Shown: one piece after another, positions 39,484 through 49,553 of the stretch
How the letters are laid out: the number at the start of each line of letters is the position of its first letter
Numbering within the stretch: the first letter of the stretch is position 1
Origin: Prochlorococcus marinus str. GP2
GTDB lineage: Bacteria; Cyanobacteriota; Cyanobacteriia; PCC-6307; Cyanobiaceae
Length of the DNA stretch: 64,000 nucleotides
Assembly: GCF_000759885.1 (NCBI RefSeq)
Contig: NZ_JNAH01000003.1
Span: 186,001-250,000, forward strand
Reading direction: 5' to 3'
Notes under the pieces: generated by a model
The model's input: the letters and a program-made list of their open reading frames with translations, nothing else
Database searches by the model: none
Told to the model about the DNA's origin: nothing
Translations under genes and position numbers: made by a program

Positions 39484-40065
39484 TTATGAGCGAAGTTCTG
39501 TGATTTGGTTAGCCATTAATAGTAAATCTTTAGGAATACCTGTTCCAGTTAGGATTACATCTCCTGATATAAATCGGTTTTCAAGTGTTGAAATCAAATC
39601 ATGCTTATCAATAATTTTCATCTCAATAGCAAGAGAAATTTCATCAAGTATGATTTGATCATTTTCACCAGAAAGTAATTCTTTTTTGCAAAAGTTCCAT
39701 AATTTAAAAATAGATTCATGAATAGATTGTTTTAAATTTTTATTATTTTCAATTTCTTCCTGATTATATTGATCAAAGGAATGTGATGATCTTATCCACG
39801 TTAAATTACCACAAAGCTTTACTGCATTAGCAATTCCTTGTTGAACCCCTCCTTTCATAAATTGTACTAAAAGTACTTTCCTCCCAAGTGCAGCATTTCT
39901 TAATGAGTCTCTAATTATTGAGGTATAACTTCCTCTATAAGAAGATTGATAGATTTGGATTTGCCCGTTTTGTGTGAATCTTTGTGAGTTTTTTTCGTCG
40001 GCAGTTCTTATTTTTACAACTTCAAGATTACTTTTGGAATAATTATTAGATGAACTAATGACCAT
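39484..40065 (-). CDS. CobO/BtuR-like corrinoid adenosyltransferase homologue with degenerate P-loop
   Basis: A 193-residue protein aligning with ATP:corrinoid adenosyltransferase. LRNAALGRKVLLVQFMKG, the DQIILDEISLAIE segment and the TGTGIPKDLLLMANQITE end all match in order. The ATP-binding P-loop expected just after the first strand (GDGKGKST type) is replaced by YQSSYRGSYTSI at residues 39-50, with no GKT/S. It heads an operon with dcd and thyX. The domain is recognisable; catalytic competence is doubtful, so it may be a repurposed or regulatory form. It is divergent from ntcA. Confidence 0.75.
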   Translation of the reverse strand: MVISSSNNYSKSNLEVVKIRTADEKNSQRFTQNGQIQIYQSSYRGSYTSIIRDSLRNAALGRKVLLVQFMKGGVQQGIANAVKLCGNLTWIRSSHSFDQYNQEEIENNKNLKQSIHESIFKLWNFCKKELLSGENDQIILDEISLAIEMKIIDKHDLISTLENRFISGDVILTGTGIPKDLLLMANQITELRS

Positions 40066-40206
40066 TATGTTAGGGTATCTTTTCTACATGCAGTATAATT
40101 TGAAATTTATTGCACTGCATATAGTGTAATTTTACTTAAAAAAGCTTTGATAAAGTTGAAAGTAAATAAGAGAAATTTATAAAGGAATAAATAAAAATTG
40201 AAAAAT

Positions 40207-40220
40207 GTTACTGTTGATAC
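40207..40220 (+). promoter_or_regulatory. NtcA-type binding site upstream of ntcA
   Basis: GTT-N8-TAC differs from the consensus GTA-N8-TAC at one base. It is followed after exactly 22 bases by TAAATT at 40243-40248, a TAN3T-type -10 box, which is the spacing of NtcA-activated promoters. This suggests autoregulation, as described for ntcA in other cyanobacteria. Confidence 0.6.
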
Positions 40221-40268
40221 AAGAACTTTTAAGGCGTCTCCTTAAATTTTTTAATAATAAAGATATTT

Positions 40269-41003
40269 ATGATACCTTCTTCTCGAGGATTAAACCACTT
40301 TAGCTCGCAACAGTCCGGAAATAATAAAATTAATACTGTTGGAGAACGTTTTCCAATTAATAGAACTTTAATGGAAGTAATTAAAGGTCTAGATGGCGCA
40401 AGTACAGAAATGGTTGAGAGATCTAAAACAATATTTTTCCCTGGAGATCCTGCTGAGAGAGTTTATTTGATAAGAAGAGGAGCAGTTAGGTTGTCTAGAG
40501 TTTATGAGTCAGGTGAAGAAATTACTGTTGCTTTATTAAGAGAGAATAGCCTCTTTGGTGTTTTATCTCTACTGACAGGCCATAGATCTGATCGTTTTTA
40601 TCACGCCATAGCTTTCACAAGAGTTGAGATGATAACGGCACCTGCAAATTCTGTTTTAAGAGCAATAGAGGAAGATGCATCAGTAGGACTATTATTGTTG
40701 CAGGGTCTTTCTAGTAGAATCTTACAAACAGAAACTATGATTGAAACTCTTACTCATAGAGATATGTCTTCTCGATTAGTAAGCTTTTTAATGGTCCTTT
40801 GTAGAGACTTTGGAGTTGCAAGTGAGAAAGGTATTACAGTAGATCTGAGGCTTTCACATCAAGCTATAGCTGAAGCTATTGGTTCAACAAGAGTAACGAT
40901 TACGAGATTATTGGGAGATTTAAAGGATTCCGGGCTTTTAACTATTGAAAGAAAAAAGATTACAGTATTTGATCCAATAGCTCTTGCAAAAAGATTTAAT
41001 TGA
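40269..41003 (+). CDS. ntcA: Global nitrogen regulator NtcA
   Basis: A 244-residue CRP/FNR-family transcription factor activated by 2-oxoglutarate and controlling nitrogen assimilation genes. The cAMP-like effector domain contains [20 protein letters not shown] and [13 protein letters not shown]. The helix-turn-helix is [24 protein letters not shown] near 190-215, practically diagnostic. The N-terminal 30 residues are longer than in some NtcA proteins but usual for marine strains. Downstream are a DUF3084 gene (39-base gap) and an RNase-H-fold gene. Confidence 0.97.
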   Translation: MIPSSRGLNHFSSQQSGNNKINTVGERFPINRTLMEVIKGLDGASTEMVERSKTIFFPGDPAERVYLIRRGAVRLSRVYESGEEITVALLRENSLFGVLSLLTGHRSDRFYHAIAFTRVEMITAPANSVLRAIEEDASVGLLLLQGLSSRILQTETMIETLTHRDMSSRLVSFLMVLCRDFGVASEKGITVDLRLSHQAIAEAIGSTRVTITRLLGDLKDSGLLTIERKKITVFDPIALAKRFN

Positions 41004-41042
41004 TTCATCATTAATTATGATGTATCGACTAAATAAAATATT

Positions 41043-42002
41043 GTGGCCTGGATTTTAATTGTTTTTTTAATTTTACTAGGAGGATTAATTGCACCATTTG
41101 GGGATCTACTTGGCACCAAAATTGGTAAAGCAAGATTCAGTATCTTAAAATTAAGACCAAAGAAAACAGCGACAATTATAACGATAATAACTGGAGGCTT
41201 TATTAGTTCAATATCTATAGGATTATTGCTTTTAATTAGTGAAGAATTTAGGCAAAGGCTTTTTGTTGACATCCCTTTTTTACAAAAAACTCTGGATGAA
41301 AGCAAAAAGGCGCTTATTCCTTTGCAGGAAGAAAGGAGGATTCTCGAAGAGAAGATTAATATTAAAGAAAAGGAATTAAATAAACTAAAAAGTGATGTTA
41401 AAGATTTCAGGAGTGGAAATGTAGTAATCAAAAAAGGTCAAACTTTATTTATCGCCCAAGTTAATTCTAATCCAAAAGTAAAATTTGATTTAGCGAAAAT
41501 TTATAATAGTGCAGATAAATATGTTCAAAAAATTGTAATTCCCAGTAAAAAAGAAATAAAAAATATTCTTTTGTGGAAACCTACTGATATTTCTGAAATT
41601 GAAAGAGTTGCTACAAAAGGAGGTAATTGGATCATATTAATTAAAGCAGCTACTAATGTCCTGAAGGGAGATAATTTTGTTTTTGTATACCCAGAGTTGC
41701 TGCAAAATAAGATTATCGTAAGAAAAGGTGAGGTTATTACGAGTGAAATTCTTATTAATAATGATCTCGACTATAAAAATATAAATTTTAAAATTAGAAC
41801 TTTGTTAAGAAAAACAAGAGATCAAATTAAGTCAAAGGGATCTATTACTAATGAAATTACTACAAGGGGAGATTTTATTAAAAAAATTATAGATTCATTG
41901 GATACTAATAGAAATATAAAATACAAATTAGAGGTGGTATCTTTAAGGGATAGTAAAACTTCAGATCCTATATTAGTTGATTTGACTATTACCGAAGAAT
42001 AA
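41043..42002 (+). CDS. DUF3084 membrane-anchored coiled-coil protein
   Basis: A 319-residue protein with two N-terminal hydrophobic segments (about 3-17 and 44-66) around the motif LGTKIGKARFSILKLRPKKTA, which identifies the cyanobacterial DUF3084 family. A coiled coil follows at about 85-125, and then a soluble domain with GQTLFIAQVNSNPKVKFD. The start is GTG at 41043. Function unknown; its place behind ntcA is conserved context by inference. Confidence 0.8.
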   Translation: MAWILIVFLILLGGLIAPFGDLLGTKIGKARFSILKLRPKKTATIITIITGGFISSISIGLLLLISEEFRQRLFVDIPFLQKTLDESKKALIPLQEERRILEEKINIKEKELNKLKSDVKDFRSGNVVIKKGQTLFIAQVNSNPKVKFDLAKIYNSADKYVQKIVIPSKKEIKNILLWKPTDISEIERVATKGGNWIILIKAATNVLKGDNFVFVYPELLQNKIIVRKGEVITSEILINNDLDYKNINFKIRTLLRKTRDQIKSKGSITNEITTRGDFIKKIIDSLDTNRNIKYKLEVVSLRDSKTSDPILVDLTITEE

Positions 42003-42009
42003 TCTATTT

Positions 42010-42447
42010 ATGAGTAAATTTTTATCAATTGATCCTGGTAAAAGTAAATGTGGTTTGGTTCTAGCTGAAATAAGTAAAAAAAAAGTTTATAAAGCTGTAA
42101 TTATTAAAAGTGAATTACTAGAGGATTATGTAAGAAATTTAAATACCGTTGAAGACATATCAAAAATTATTATTGGTAATGGCACAACCAGTAAAGAAAT
42201 TAAGAAAAAACTAAATTTTTTAAAAAAAGAAATAATAACTTTTGAAGAAAAAAATACTACTTATAGAGCCAAGTCAAGATACTTCGAGCTTTTCCCTATT
42301 AGCGTTTTCAGGTTTTTCATTCCAAGGGAGGTTTTTATTCTTAATAAAAATCTTGATGCAATCTCAGCACTAATAATTTTAGAAGATTATTGCAAAATTA
42401 AGTTTACTTTTAGTCAAAATATAGATTTTAAAACTTGGCTGAAATAG
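42010..42447 (+). CDS. RNase-H-fold (RuvC/YqgF-like) protein of unknown function
   Basis: A 145-residue protein with an N-terminal LSIDPGKSKCGLVL strand pair typical of the RuvC/YqgF resolvase fold, with the first catalytic-type aspartate at residue 8. A later segment LNKNLDAISALIILEDY could provide further acidic residues. It is not the canonical YqgF pre-16S nuclease, whose full motif set is not seen. It overlaps the convergent DUF3146 gene by 20 bases and follows DUF3084 after seven bases. Confidence 0.65.
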   Translation: MSKFLSIDPGKSKCGLVLAEISKKKVYKAVIIKSELLEDYVRNLNTVEDISKIIIGNGTTSKEIKKKLNFLKKEIITFEEKNTTYRAKSRYFELFPISVFRFFIPREVFILNKNLDAISALIILEDYCKIKFTFSQNIDFKTWLK

Positions 42448-42685
42448 AAAATTTATATTGATTCCCCGCTTCTAGTTCATAATCTTTTCTCAATAAAAAT
42501 CTTAATAAGGCATCCTCAATTAAGGCTCTTCCCAAAGGAGGATGCACTATTAATAAACCTTTGTTAAAAGACCATGTAAAAGTCCATCTAAATTGACTGG
42601 CTTCCACAACTCCCTTAATTTGTTTTTTGGAGAAGCAATATTCTTTCACACTTAGATTGGCTATTGTTTCAGGTTTTTGCAGCAT
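42428..42685 (-). CDS. DUF3146-like cyanobacterial protein
   Basis: An 85-residue soluble protein of the cyanobacterial DUF3146 type. The core is QIKGVVEASQFRWTFTWSFNKGLLIVHPPLGRALIEDALLRFL, predicted beta-rich then helical. It shares its last 20 bases with the convergent RNase-H-fold gene and follows pth with a three-base gap. No function is known. Confidence 0.72.
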   Translation of the reverse strand: MLQKPETIANLSVKEYCFSKKQIKGVVEASQFRWTFTWSFNKGLLIVHPPLGRALIEDALLRFLLRKDYELEAGNQYKFSISAKF

Positions 42686-42688
42686 GTG

Positions 42689-43291
42689 TTAATTTTGGTT
42701 TTTATCAAAGGAATTTAATTCATTTATTATAAGCTCCTCTTTTTTTGTATTTAATTGTTCAAGAGATTCTGTGACTTTCTTAAAGACTTTATCTAATATT
42801 GATTTTTCTTCTGACGAAATATTACCTAACACATGAGAAATAGTATTGAATTGGTTTGTTTCCTGAATTAGTGGAGATGACCCAATACCAATTCTTATTC
42901 TATTAAAGTTTGATGTTTGCAATTGTTCAATGATGCTTTTAAGACCATTATGTCCACCTGAGCTCCCTTTTTTTCTAAATCTTATTTTTCCAAGGGGCAG
43001 ATCTTTATCATCGACAATGATGAAAATCTGATCTAAATTAATTTTGTACCAATCAACTATTGCTCGGACAGAATCACCACTATTATTCATAAATGTATTA
43101 GGTAAAAATAGTCTGTAAGTGGATTCTTTGATCTTGAATTCAGAGCAGGAACTTTTAAGTTTTTCCTTTAATAAAAAATTTGAATTATATTTTTTCGAGA
43201 GATTTTGAAGCAGCATGAAACCTATGTTATGTCTGTTTTTTGAATACTTTTTTCCTGGATTTCCCAATCCAATTAAATATATATCTTTCAT
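42689..43291 (-). CDS. pth: Peptidyl-tRNA hydrolase
   Basis: A 200-residue enzyme releasing peptides from peptidyl-tRNA. The N-terminal LIGLGNPGKKYSKNRHNIGFML motif includes the catalytic histidine. LPNTFMNNSGDSV, IIVDDKDLPLGKIRFRKKGSSGGHNGLKSI and RIRIGIG complete the family pattern. Full length. Confidence 0.95.
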   Translation of the reverse strand: MKDIYLIGLGNPGKKYSKNRHNIGFMLLQNLSKKYNSNFLLKEKLKSSCSEFKIKESTYRLFLPNTFMNNSGDSVRAIVDWYKINLDQIFIIVDDKDLPLGKIRFRKKGSSGGHNGLKSIIEQLQTSNFNRIRIGIGSSPLIQETNQFNTISHVLGNISSEEKSILDKVFKKVTESLEQLNTKKEELIINELNSFDKNQN

Positions 43292-43422
43292 GTTGTATTT
43301 CTAAATCTATTACTTTAAAAATTATAAATAGACAAGCAAACTATAACCAAGTGAACAATATTCCAAAAAAGTTTTTAAAGAATATTCAAGTTTATAAATA
43401 ACGTGATACCGGTTTCAGGATT

Positions 43423-43623
43423 TTAGTTTCCATTCCAATCAACTGAGAACCCTTGAAGTAGTAAGGATTGGTTATAGATCTGAAGAAGGATAACTAAAAA
43501 GACAAGTAGTAGTAAACCTATAACTGTCATTATAGGAACTGCACCCCAACCAGGTACAACTTTTCCTTGACCTGAATTACCAATTGCCTTTAAAAGACTT
43601 CCTAAAGCTGTTTTTTGACCCAT
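43423..43623 (-). CDS. psbH: Photosystem II protein PsbH
   Basis: A 66-residue one-helix subunit near the QB site of photosystem II. The start region [27 protein letters not shown] is typical of PsbH. The membrane helix [18 protein letters not shown] follows. It is divergent from psbN across 80 bases, the arrangement conserved in cyanobacteria and plastids. Confidence 0.96.
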   Translation of the reverse strand: MGQKTALGSLLKAIGNSGQGKVVPGWGAVPIMTVIGLLLLVFLVILLQIYNQSLLLQGFSVDWNGN

Positions 43624-43703
43624 GTTGAATTCACTAAATCGAATATTATTTCGCTATTGTATAAGAACTTATACATAAATTGTTTACAAACTTATCAAAA
43701 TTG

Positions 43704-43856
43704 ATGCAAACTTTATCATCGGCTCCAGATCCTGCAGTTTCCGTAGCAGTCACAATTCTGGTAATTCTTCTAGCTTTAACTGGTTTTGGTCTTTGGACTG
43801 CTTTTGGACCTAAGGCGAAAAAGCTTACTGATCCTTGGGATGATCATGATGATTAA
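43704..43856 (+). CDS. psbN: PsbN protein
   Basis: A 50-residue single-helix protein starting MQTLSSAPDPAVSVAVT and containing LALTGFGLWTAFGPKAKKL and the acidic DPWDDHDD end. PsbN is an assembly factor for the photosystem II reaction centre, not a stable subunit. The position opposite psbH is the usual one. Confidence 0.94.
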   Translation: MQTLSSAPDPAVSVAVTILVILLALTGFGLWTAFGPKAKKLTDPWDDHDD

Positions 43857-43963
43857 TGTCTTTAAAGTATTTCAAAATTTTCCAAAAATACAAAAAGTAA
43901 ACCTTTTACCATAATTTAAATATAAATTTAATAGGATATAAATCTGTCAGCACTAGTAATTCC

Positions 43964-44092
43964 ATGCTTGCCCTTAAAATTTCTGTATACACCATTGTCT
44001 TTTTCTTTATTGGAATCTTTCTCTTCGGATTTTTGGCTAGTGACCCTACTAGAACACCTAATAGAAAAGATTTAGAAAGTCCTCAAGATTAA
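43964..44092 (+). CDS. psbI: Photosystem II protein PsbI
   Basis: A 42-residue protein with one membrane helix. The sequence [19 protein letters not shown] followed by [16 protein letters not shown] is the PsbI signature. PsbI binds to D1 early in assembly. It lies 107 bases after psbN on the same strand and is convergent with leuD. Confidence 0.95.
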   Translation: MLALKISVYTIVFFFIGIFLFGFLASDPTRTPNRKDLESPQD

Positions 44093-44176
44093 TTTTTTAA
44101 AAATTGCTAAATTTATTAAAATTAATTTATAAGAATTATATATTCCTTTTTATTTTTAATTTTTTTTTCTAGAAGT

Positions 44177-44797
44177 TTACTTACTAGAGTTAAATTTAAT
44201 ATAAGGCAGTTCTTCAAGCTTTTTTTCAACTAAAGAATTGTTTTTAAGTAATGTAGCTGTAGCATCCCACTCTCCAGATAAAAACATATTTCTTGAACTC
44301 TCTTTTATCTGGAGTTCGAAATTTAAATGTTCAGATTTAGCTAACGATTTTTTTAGATCAATTTTTAAGAATAAACTCTTATTTTCGTTATATTCTTGAA
44401 TCTCATGTATTGATTTTTTCGTGAGCGTAAAACATGGAATTCCAATTGCAATACAATTGCTATAAAAAATTTCAGCAAAACTCTCACCTATTATCGCTTT
44501 TATACCCCATCTCATAAGCGCCTGAGGTGCATGTTCTCTGCTGGATCCACATCCAAAATTGCTGTTAACTACTAATATAGAGGCATTTTGGTTTTCCTCT
44601 AAATCAAAAGGATGCCTTCCCTTTAAAGTCTTTCTATCGTCTTCAAAAACAGATTCGCCCAATGAATCAAAGTTAACGCACTTTAAAAAACGTGCTGGAA
44701 TTATTCGATCTGTATCAATGTCGTTACCTTTTAAGGAAATACATTTCCCGTTTATATGCAAGATTTTTCCAATTGGTTGGCTAAAATCTGATTCCAT
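44177..44797 (-). CDS. leuD: 3-isopropylmalate dehydratase small subunit
   Basis: A 206-residue small subunit. The DTDRIIPARFLK and NFGCGSSREHAPQALMRWGIKAIIGESFAEIF motifs are typical of the swivelling aconitase domain. Its ATG shares one base with the leuC stop (TAATG), so the two are coupled. Together they isomerise isopropylmalate in leucine synthesis. Confidence 0.96.
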   Translation of the reverse strand: MESDFSQPIGKILHINGKCISLKGNDIDTDRIIPARFLKCVNFDSLGESVFEDDRKTLKGRHPFDLEENQNASILVVNSNFGCGSSREHAPQALMRWGIKAIIGESFAEIFYSNCIAIGIPCFTLTKKSIHEIQEYNENKSLFLKIDLKKSLAKSEHLNFELQIKESSRNMFLSGEWDATATLLKNNSLVEKKLEELPYIKFNSSK

Positions 44798-46203
44798 TAG
44801 TTGATTAATTCGCGAACATCACTGACTTTGCCATTAATTGCAGCAGCAGCAACCATTGCTGGACTCATTAGAAGTGTTCTTCCGCTTGGAGATCCTTGCC
44901 TACCTTTGAAATTTCTATTGCTAGAACTTGCACTTACTTGATTACCTATAAGCTTATCTGAATTCATTGCCAAACACATTGAGCAGCCTGGCTCTCTCCA
45001 TTGAAATCCTGAATCCTTAAAAATCTTATCAAGCCCTTCTTGTTGTGCTTCAGTGGCCACTTTTTCTGAACCTGGCACTACAAATGCTTTTATGTTACTT
45101 GATATTTTTTTGCCTTTTAATACTTTAGCCGCAATTCTTAAGTCACTTATTCTTCCATTAGTGCAACTGCCTATGAAACAGACATCAACTGGAGTATTCT
45201 TAATTGACTGACCTGGTTTGAAACCCATATATTCATAAGCTTCTTCAGCAATTAATTGGTCATTTGGAGATAATTCTTCTAAAAGAGGGATCTTTTGATC
45301 GATGCCCACACTTTGACCTGGTGTAATTCCCCAGGTTACGGTTGGTTCTACTTTTGAAGCATCAAATTTAATAACATCATCATAAATAGAATTTGCATTG
45401 CTTTTTAATGATTTCCACCATAACAGCGCTTCATCCCAATTCTTGTTTCTGGGCGCACATAATTTATTTTTAATGTAATTAAAAGTCTTTTCATCAGGGT
45501 TTATGTAGCCACATCTCGCTCCTCCTTCAATAGACATATTGCATATTGTCATTCTTTCTTCCATTGATAATTCATTGATCGCGGGCCCTGCGAATTCATA
45601 CGCGAAACCTACACCAGCCTTTACACCAAGTTCGTTAATAATATGAAGCACTAGATCCTTAGCATAAACCCCATGAGGTAATTTATTTTCACACCAAATT
45701 TGCCTTACCTTCAATTTGTTCATAGCTATGGTTTGGGTAGCAAGAACATCTCTTACTTGGCTTGTACCTATACCAAAAGCAATTGAGCCAAAAGCCCCAT
45801 GAGTTGAAGTATGAGAATCTCCACAAGCGATTGTCATACCAGGCTGTGTTAACCCCAATTCTGGGGCAACTACATGTACGATTCCTTGATTCCCACTACC
45901 AATATTAAAGAATCTTATTTTATGTTCTAAGCAGTTTTTTTCAAGTGTTTCAATCATTTGCTCTGCAAGATTATCTTTGAAAGGTCTGCTTTGATTATCG
46001 GTTGGCACAATATGATCTACTGTAGCAATAGTCCTATTAGGAAATTTTACTTTTAAATTTTTGTCTTTTAACGCGCCAAATGCCTGAGGACTTGTTACTT
46101 CATGGATAAGGTGAAGACCAATAAAAATTTGATCTGAGCCGCCAGGAAGACTGGAAACTTTGTGTAAATCCCAAACTTTATCAAATAAGGTATCTTGGCT
46201 CAA
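44797..46203 (-). CDS. leuC: 3-isopropylmalate dehydratase large subunit
   Basis: A 468-residue iron-sulfur enzyme. Cluster and substrate motifs are [28 protein letters not shown] (first cysteine) and [13 protein letters not shown] with the CxxC pair. Family-typical length. It lies in a minus-strand run glyA, cinA, leuC, leuD, with 13 bases after the cinA stop. Confidence 0.97.
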   Translation of the reverse strand: MSQDTLFDKVWDLHKVSSLPGGSDQIFIGLHLIHEVTSPQAFGALKDKNLKVKFPNRTIATVDHIVPTDNQSRPFKDNLAEQMIETLEKNCLEHKIRFFNIGSGNQGIVHVVAPELGLTQPGMTIACGDSHTSTHGAFGSIAFGIGTSQVRDVLATQTIAMNKLKVRQIWCENKLPHGVYAKDLVLHIINELGVKAGVGFAYEFAGPAINELSMEERMTICNMSIEGGARCGYINPDEKTFNYIKNKLCAPRNKNWDEALLWWKSLKSNANSIYDDVIKFDASKVEPTVTWGITPGQSVGIDQKIPLLEELSPNDQLIAEEAYEYMGFKPGQSIKNTPVDVCFIGSCTNGRISDLRIAAKVLKGKKISSNIKAFVVPGSEKVATEAQQEGLDKIFKDSGFQWREPGCSMCLAMNSDKLIGNQVSASSSNRNFKGRQGSPSGRTLLMSPAMVAAAAINGKVSDVRELIN

Positions 46204-46216
46204 TTTGTAAAAATAA

Positions 46217-47491
46217 CTACTTACTATTTGATAATAAGATTAATCTGAGACTGTTCAAACACACATTTACACTTAGTGTTTGAATTTCAATTCTATTTCG
46301 GGTTGTGTTAAATATTTTTTTAATATTGGTGATATGATTATTTGGTCCTGCAATCGAAATATAAACTAGTCCAACAGGTTTTTCTTGAGTGCCTCCACTG
46401 GGACCAGCAATTCCACTGGTAGCAATTGCCCAGTCTGCTCCTAATTTATTTTTGACATTAATTGCCATAGTCTCACAAACTTCTTCAGAAACAGCTCCAT
46501 ATTTATTAAGCTTTTCTTCCGAAATATTTAATAGTGAACTTTTTAGCTCATTACTATAGGAAATAATACTGCCCTGAAAAACTTGAGAGGATCCTGAAAT
46601 TGATGTAAGTGATGAAGATAGAAGACCTCCAGTACATGATTCAGCAAAAACAATAGTTTGGTTCCTCTTGATTAGTTCTTTTATTAAAACGATAGGGAGA
46701 GTTTCATTATCCTCTCCAAAAATGAAGTTTGAAAACTCTTTTTTTAACTTCTCTTTTACAGGTTTAATAATATTTTTTGCTTCCGCTCCATTCTTTGCTT
46801 TGGCTGTGATTCTTAGTTTAACCTCTCCTAAGTTTGCATATGGAGCAACTGTGGGGTTTTTAAGATTTAACAAATCATTAATTTTTTCTGCAACGCTAGA
46901 TTCTCCGATACCCGCAAATTTAAGAGTATTTGAAAAAAAAGAATAACTATCTGAGAAATTGGTTTTAATGAATTCAAACGCCGTCTCTTCCCACATAGTT
47001 TTCATTTCACTTGGTACTCCAGGGAAAGTAAGAATAGTAAATCCTTTTATTGGTTCCCATATCATTCCTGGGGCGGTGCCCCTAGGGTTATTAATTATTT
47101 GAGCATTTTTTGGGAAGAAACATTGTTTTCTTAAGCTAGAGTAATCATCCTGGAGATTTGAGTGTGAAAGTTTTTTTTTAATTTCATCCCATAAGTCAGG
47201 TCTTTCAACAAGAGATACATCAAATGATTTGGCTATTGCATCAGTTGTTAAGTCATCTGGGGTGGGTCCCAAGCCACCGGTTGTAATTAGAAGGTTACTT
47301 CTTTTGGATATTTCTTGAATTATTTTTATAATTCTATTGCTATTATCACCCACTGTTGATTGCCTATAGTGATCTAAACCTAATTGGGACAACTGTTCAG
47401 AAATCCATTGAGCATTTGTATTTATAATATTTCCTAAAAGTAGCTCTGTTCCAATGGAAAGAATTTCAACTCCCTTGGAATTAGGACTCAT
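46217..47491 (-). CDS. cinA: CinA-like protein (COG1058 domain plus nicotinamide-nucleotide amidase-like C-terminus)
   Basis: A 424-residue two-domain protein. The N-terminal MoCF-like domain has [22 protein letters not shown] and [13 protein letters not shown]. The C-terminal PncC/CinA domain has [18 protein letters not shown] and [18 protein letters not shown]. In other bacteria the C-terminal domain deamidates nicotinamide mononucleotide and the N-terminal domain can hydrolyse ADP-ribose. It overlaps glyA by four bases. Confidence 0.93.
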   Translation of the reverse strand: MSPNSKGVEILSIGTELLLGNIINTNAQWISEQLSQLGLDHYRQSTVGDNSNRIIKIIQEISKRSNLLITTGGLGPTPDDLTTDAIAKSFDVSLVERPDLWDEIKKKLSHSNLQDDYSSLRKQCFFPKNAQIINNPRGTAPGMIWEPIKGFTILTFPGVPSEMKTMWEETAFEFIKTNFSDSYSFFSNTLKFAGIGESSVAEKINDLLNLKNPTVAPYANLGEVKLRITAKAKNGAEAKNIIKPVKEKLKKEFSNFIFGEDNETLPIVLIKELIKRNQTIVFAESCTGGLLSSSLTSISGSSQVFQGSIISYSNELKSSLLNISEEKLNKYGAVSEEVCETMAINVKNKLGADWAIATSGIAGPSGGTQEKPVGLVYISIAGPNNHITNIKKIFNTTRNRIEIQTLSVNVCLNSLRLILLSNSK

Positions 47492-48759
47492 TTTATTGAT
47501 GCTTCGAGTTTGCCTTCATAAAGAGGAAAACGATTACATAAGGTTAATACTCTCTCTTTACATTGACTTTCAATCAGTGAATCGTCTGGATTAAGTAATC
47601 TATCAGCAATAATTTCGCCAACTTCAGCAAAAGCATTCTCATTAAAGCCTCTGGTAGTTAAAGCAGCAGTGCCTAACCTTAGACCGCTGGTCACAAAAGG
47701 TGATTCAGGATCAAATGGAACAGTATTCTTATTTGCTGTGATATTCACCTCACTTACAAGCAAGTCAGCAATTTTACCAGTCATATTGATACTTCTTAAA
47801 TCGAGTAAAACAATATGATTATCAGTGCCTCCACTAACGATATCAATACCTCTATTAATTAAAGTTGAAGCTAGAACTTTTGCATTTTTTATTACTTGTT
47901 GGGAGTAATTAACGAAATCTGGCTGCAAGGCTTCTCCAAATGCAACTGCTTTAGCGGCAATAATATGTTCTAGGGGGCCACCCTGAGTTCCAGGGAAAAC
48001 AGATTTATCAAATTTCTTTCCAAATTCTGCATCTTTACACAAGATAAGTCCCCCTCTAGGCCCTCTTAATGTTTTATGAGTAGTTGTAGTTACTACATCG
48101 CAATAAGGTATTGGATTTGGGTGAAGTTTACTTGCTACGAGCCCAGCGATATGTGCAATATCAGCCATTAAGAATGAACCAACTTCATCCGCAATATTCC
48201 TGAATGATTCAAAATCGATTGTTCTTGGATAAGCAGAATATCCGCATATGATTAGTTTTGGTTTTGTTTCTATTGCTATCTCTCTTATTTCATTAAAATT
48301 TAATTCACTAGTTTCTTTATTTACACCATAGTGGACTGCATTGAACCACTTGCCACTCATATTTACTGGAGATCCATGAGTTAGATGCCCACCATGAGAT
48401 AAATCCATCCCCATAATTGTGTCTCCAGGTTTGAGTAAACTTAGGAAAACAGCAGCATTTGCCTGGGCTCCGCTATGGGGTTGAACATTAGCCCAATTTG
48501 CATTAAATAATTTTTTCGCTCTCTGGATAGCTAATTCTTCGATCTCATCAACAAATTCGCATCCTCCATAATATCTTTTTTGAGGTAATCCCTCAGCGTA
48601 TTTATTTGTAAGGACGGATCCTTGAGCCTGCATTACAGCAATTGATGTGAAATTTTCACTTGCTATTAACTCAAGATGGGTTTCCTGTCTGTTTTTTTCA
48701 GAGTTGATGAAATTAGATATTACTGGATCACTTTCTTTAAGATTTTGAAGAATATTCAT
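47488..48759 (-). CDS. glyA: Serine hydroxymethyltransferase
   Basis: A 423-residue PLP enzyme interconverting serine and glycine with tetrahydrofolate. It has [12 protein letters not shown] near the N-terminus, [17 protein letters not shown], the PLP lysine motif [14 protein letters not shown], and GTQGGPLEH. Full length. It is the first gene of a four-gene minus-strand run ending with leuD. Confidence 0.97.
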   Translation of the reverse strand: MNILQNLKESDPVISNFINSEKNRQETHLELIASENFTSIAVMQAQGSVLTNKYAEGLPQKRYYGGCEFVDEIEELAIQRAKKLFNANWANVQPHSGAQANAAVFLSLLKPGDTIMGMDLSHGGHLTHGSPVNMSGKWFNAVHYGVNKETSELNFNEIREIAIETKPKLIICGYSAYPRTIDFESFRNIADEVGSFLMADIAHIAGLVASKLHPNPIPYCDVVTTTTHKTLRGPRGGLILCKDAEFGKKFDKSVFPGTQGGPLEHIIAAKAVAFGEALQPDFVNYSQQVIKNAKVLASTLINRGIDIVSGGTDNHIVLLDLRSINMTGKIADLLVSEVNITANKNTVPFDPESPFVTSGLRLGTAALTTRGFNENAFAEVGEIIADRLLNPDDSLIESQCKERVLTLCNRFPLYEGKLEASIK

Positions 48760-48837
48760 TGAATTTGATTAAGTAATAACCATAATATAGACGATATTTT
48801 TTGTAAAAATATAAAAAGAATATTTCATAATTTTAAA

Positions 48838-48911
48838 CGCGCCTGGAGAGATTCGAACTCCCGACACCCTGATCCGTAGTCAGGTGCTCTAATCCACTGA
48901 GCTACAGGCGC
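48838..48911 (-). tRNA. trnR: tRNA-Arg (anticodon ACG)
   Basis: A 74-base tRNA on the minus strand. Acceptor arms GCGCCTG and CAGGCGC pair, with discriminator G. The anticodon stem CCTGA/TCAGG holds loop CTACGGA with ACG. The T-loop is TTCGAAT. No CCA is encoded. Confidence 0.96.
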
Positions 48912-48997
48912 ATAATTATGTAATATCTCTGTTTCAGGGTCTCTTAGTCAACTAGATGTCGGGTAAAATATCTATTATTAACAATCTTATTTTTATT

Positions 48998-49249
48998 ATG
49001 CCTATAAAGTGGTACGGAAATGGTGATTTAGAGGATCCAATCTACAAACATTTTTCTCGAATAGTAAATTTTGTTATTCACTGCATGATATTTACTGCGA
49101 TTTTAAGTGGCACTTGGCTTTTAAAAGAAATTAAATATGAAATCGCTTTTTTTAATAATTTTGCAATTTTCTGGTCAGTTCTGTTGATCTCCCATTTGCT
49201 TTTTGTAATTATAAAAAAACCTAAAGATACTTCAAAACAAACAACTTAA
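48998..49249 (+). CDS. Small two-helix membrane protein
   Basis: An 83-residue protein from ATG at 48998, which begins MPIKWYGNGDLEDPIYKHFSR; an ATG at 48956 would add 14 residues of weaker composition. Two hydrophobic segments (about 24-41 and 52-72) make it an integral membrane protein. No family is recognised with confidence. It is followed after 16 bases by the DUF3181 gene on the same strand. Confidence 0.6.
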   Translation: MPIKWYGNGDLEDPIYKHFSRIVNFVIHCMIFTAILSGTWLLKEIKYEIAFFNNFAIFWSVLLISHLLFVIIKKPKDTSKQTT

Positions 49250-49265
49250 ATCAATCTTTTTCTTT

Positions 49266-49550
49266 ATGGACTCTCAGATACGAATAAGTGATCTAGAAAA
49301 TATTATTGCAGAAAAGATTTTTATAAAAATAGAAAAGTGGAATCTATATCTTGGAGATGCTGGCCTGGCTAGACTACTTGCTATTGAATGTATTAGCAAT
49401 AATGATCAAGGCCCATTGGAGGCTGCAAAAATAAGTTTGAAAGCAATAAATGTAAAAGTAGGTGATGGTGTTAACAGTATTCCACTTATTAATTTAATCA
49501 CCACCTCCCAAATACTAGAATTAGAAGAGATTTTGGAAAGTTTTTTTTAA
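49266..49550 (+). CDS. DUF3181-like cyanobacterial protein
   Basis: A 94-residue soluble protein of the DUF3181 type. Typical segments are ISDLENIIAEKIFIKIEKWNLYLGDAGLA and LEAAKISLKAINVKVGDG. Mostly helical. It is convergent with murJ, with three bases between stops. Function unknown. Confidence 0.72.
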   Translation: MDSQIRISDLENIIAEKIFIKIEKWNLYLGDAGLARLLAIECISNNDQGPLEAAKISLKAINVKVGDGVNSIPLINLITTSQILELEEILESFF

Positions 49551-49553
49551 GAA

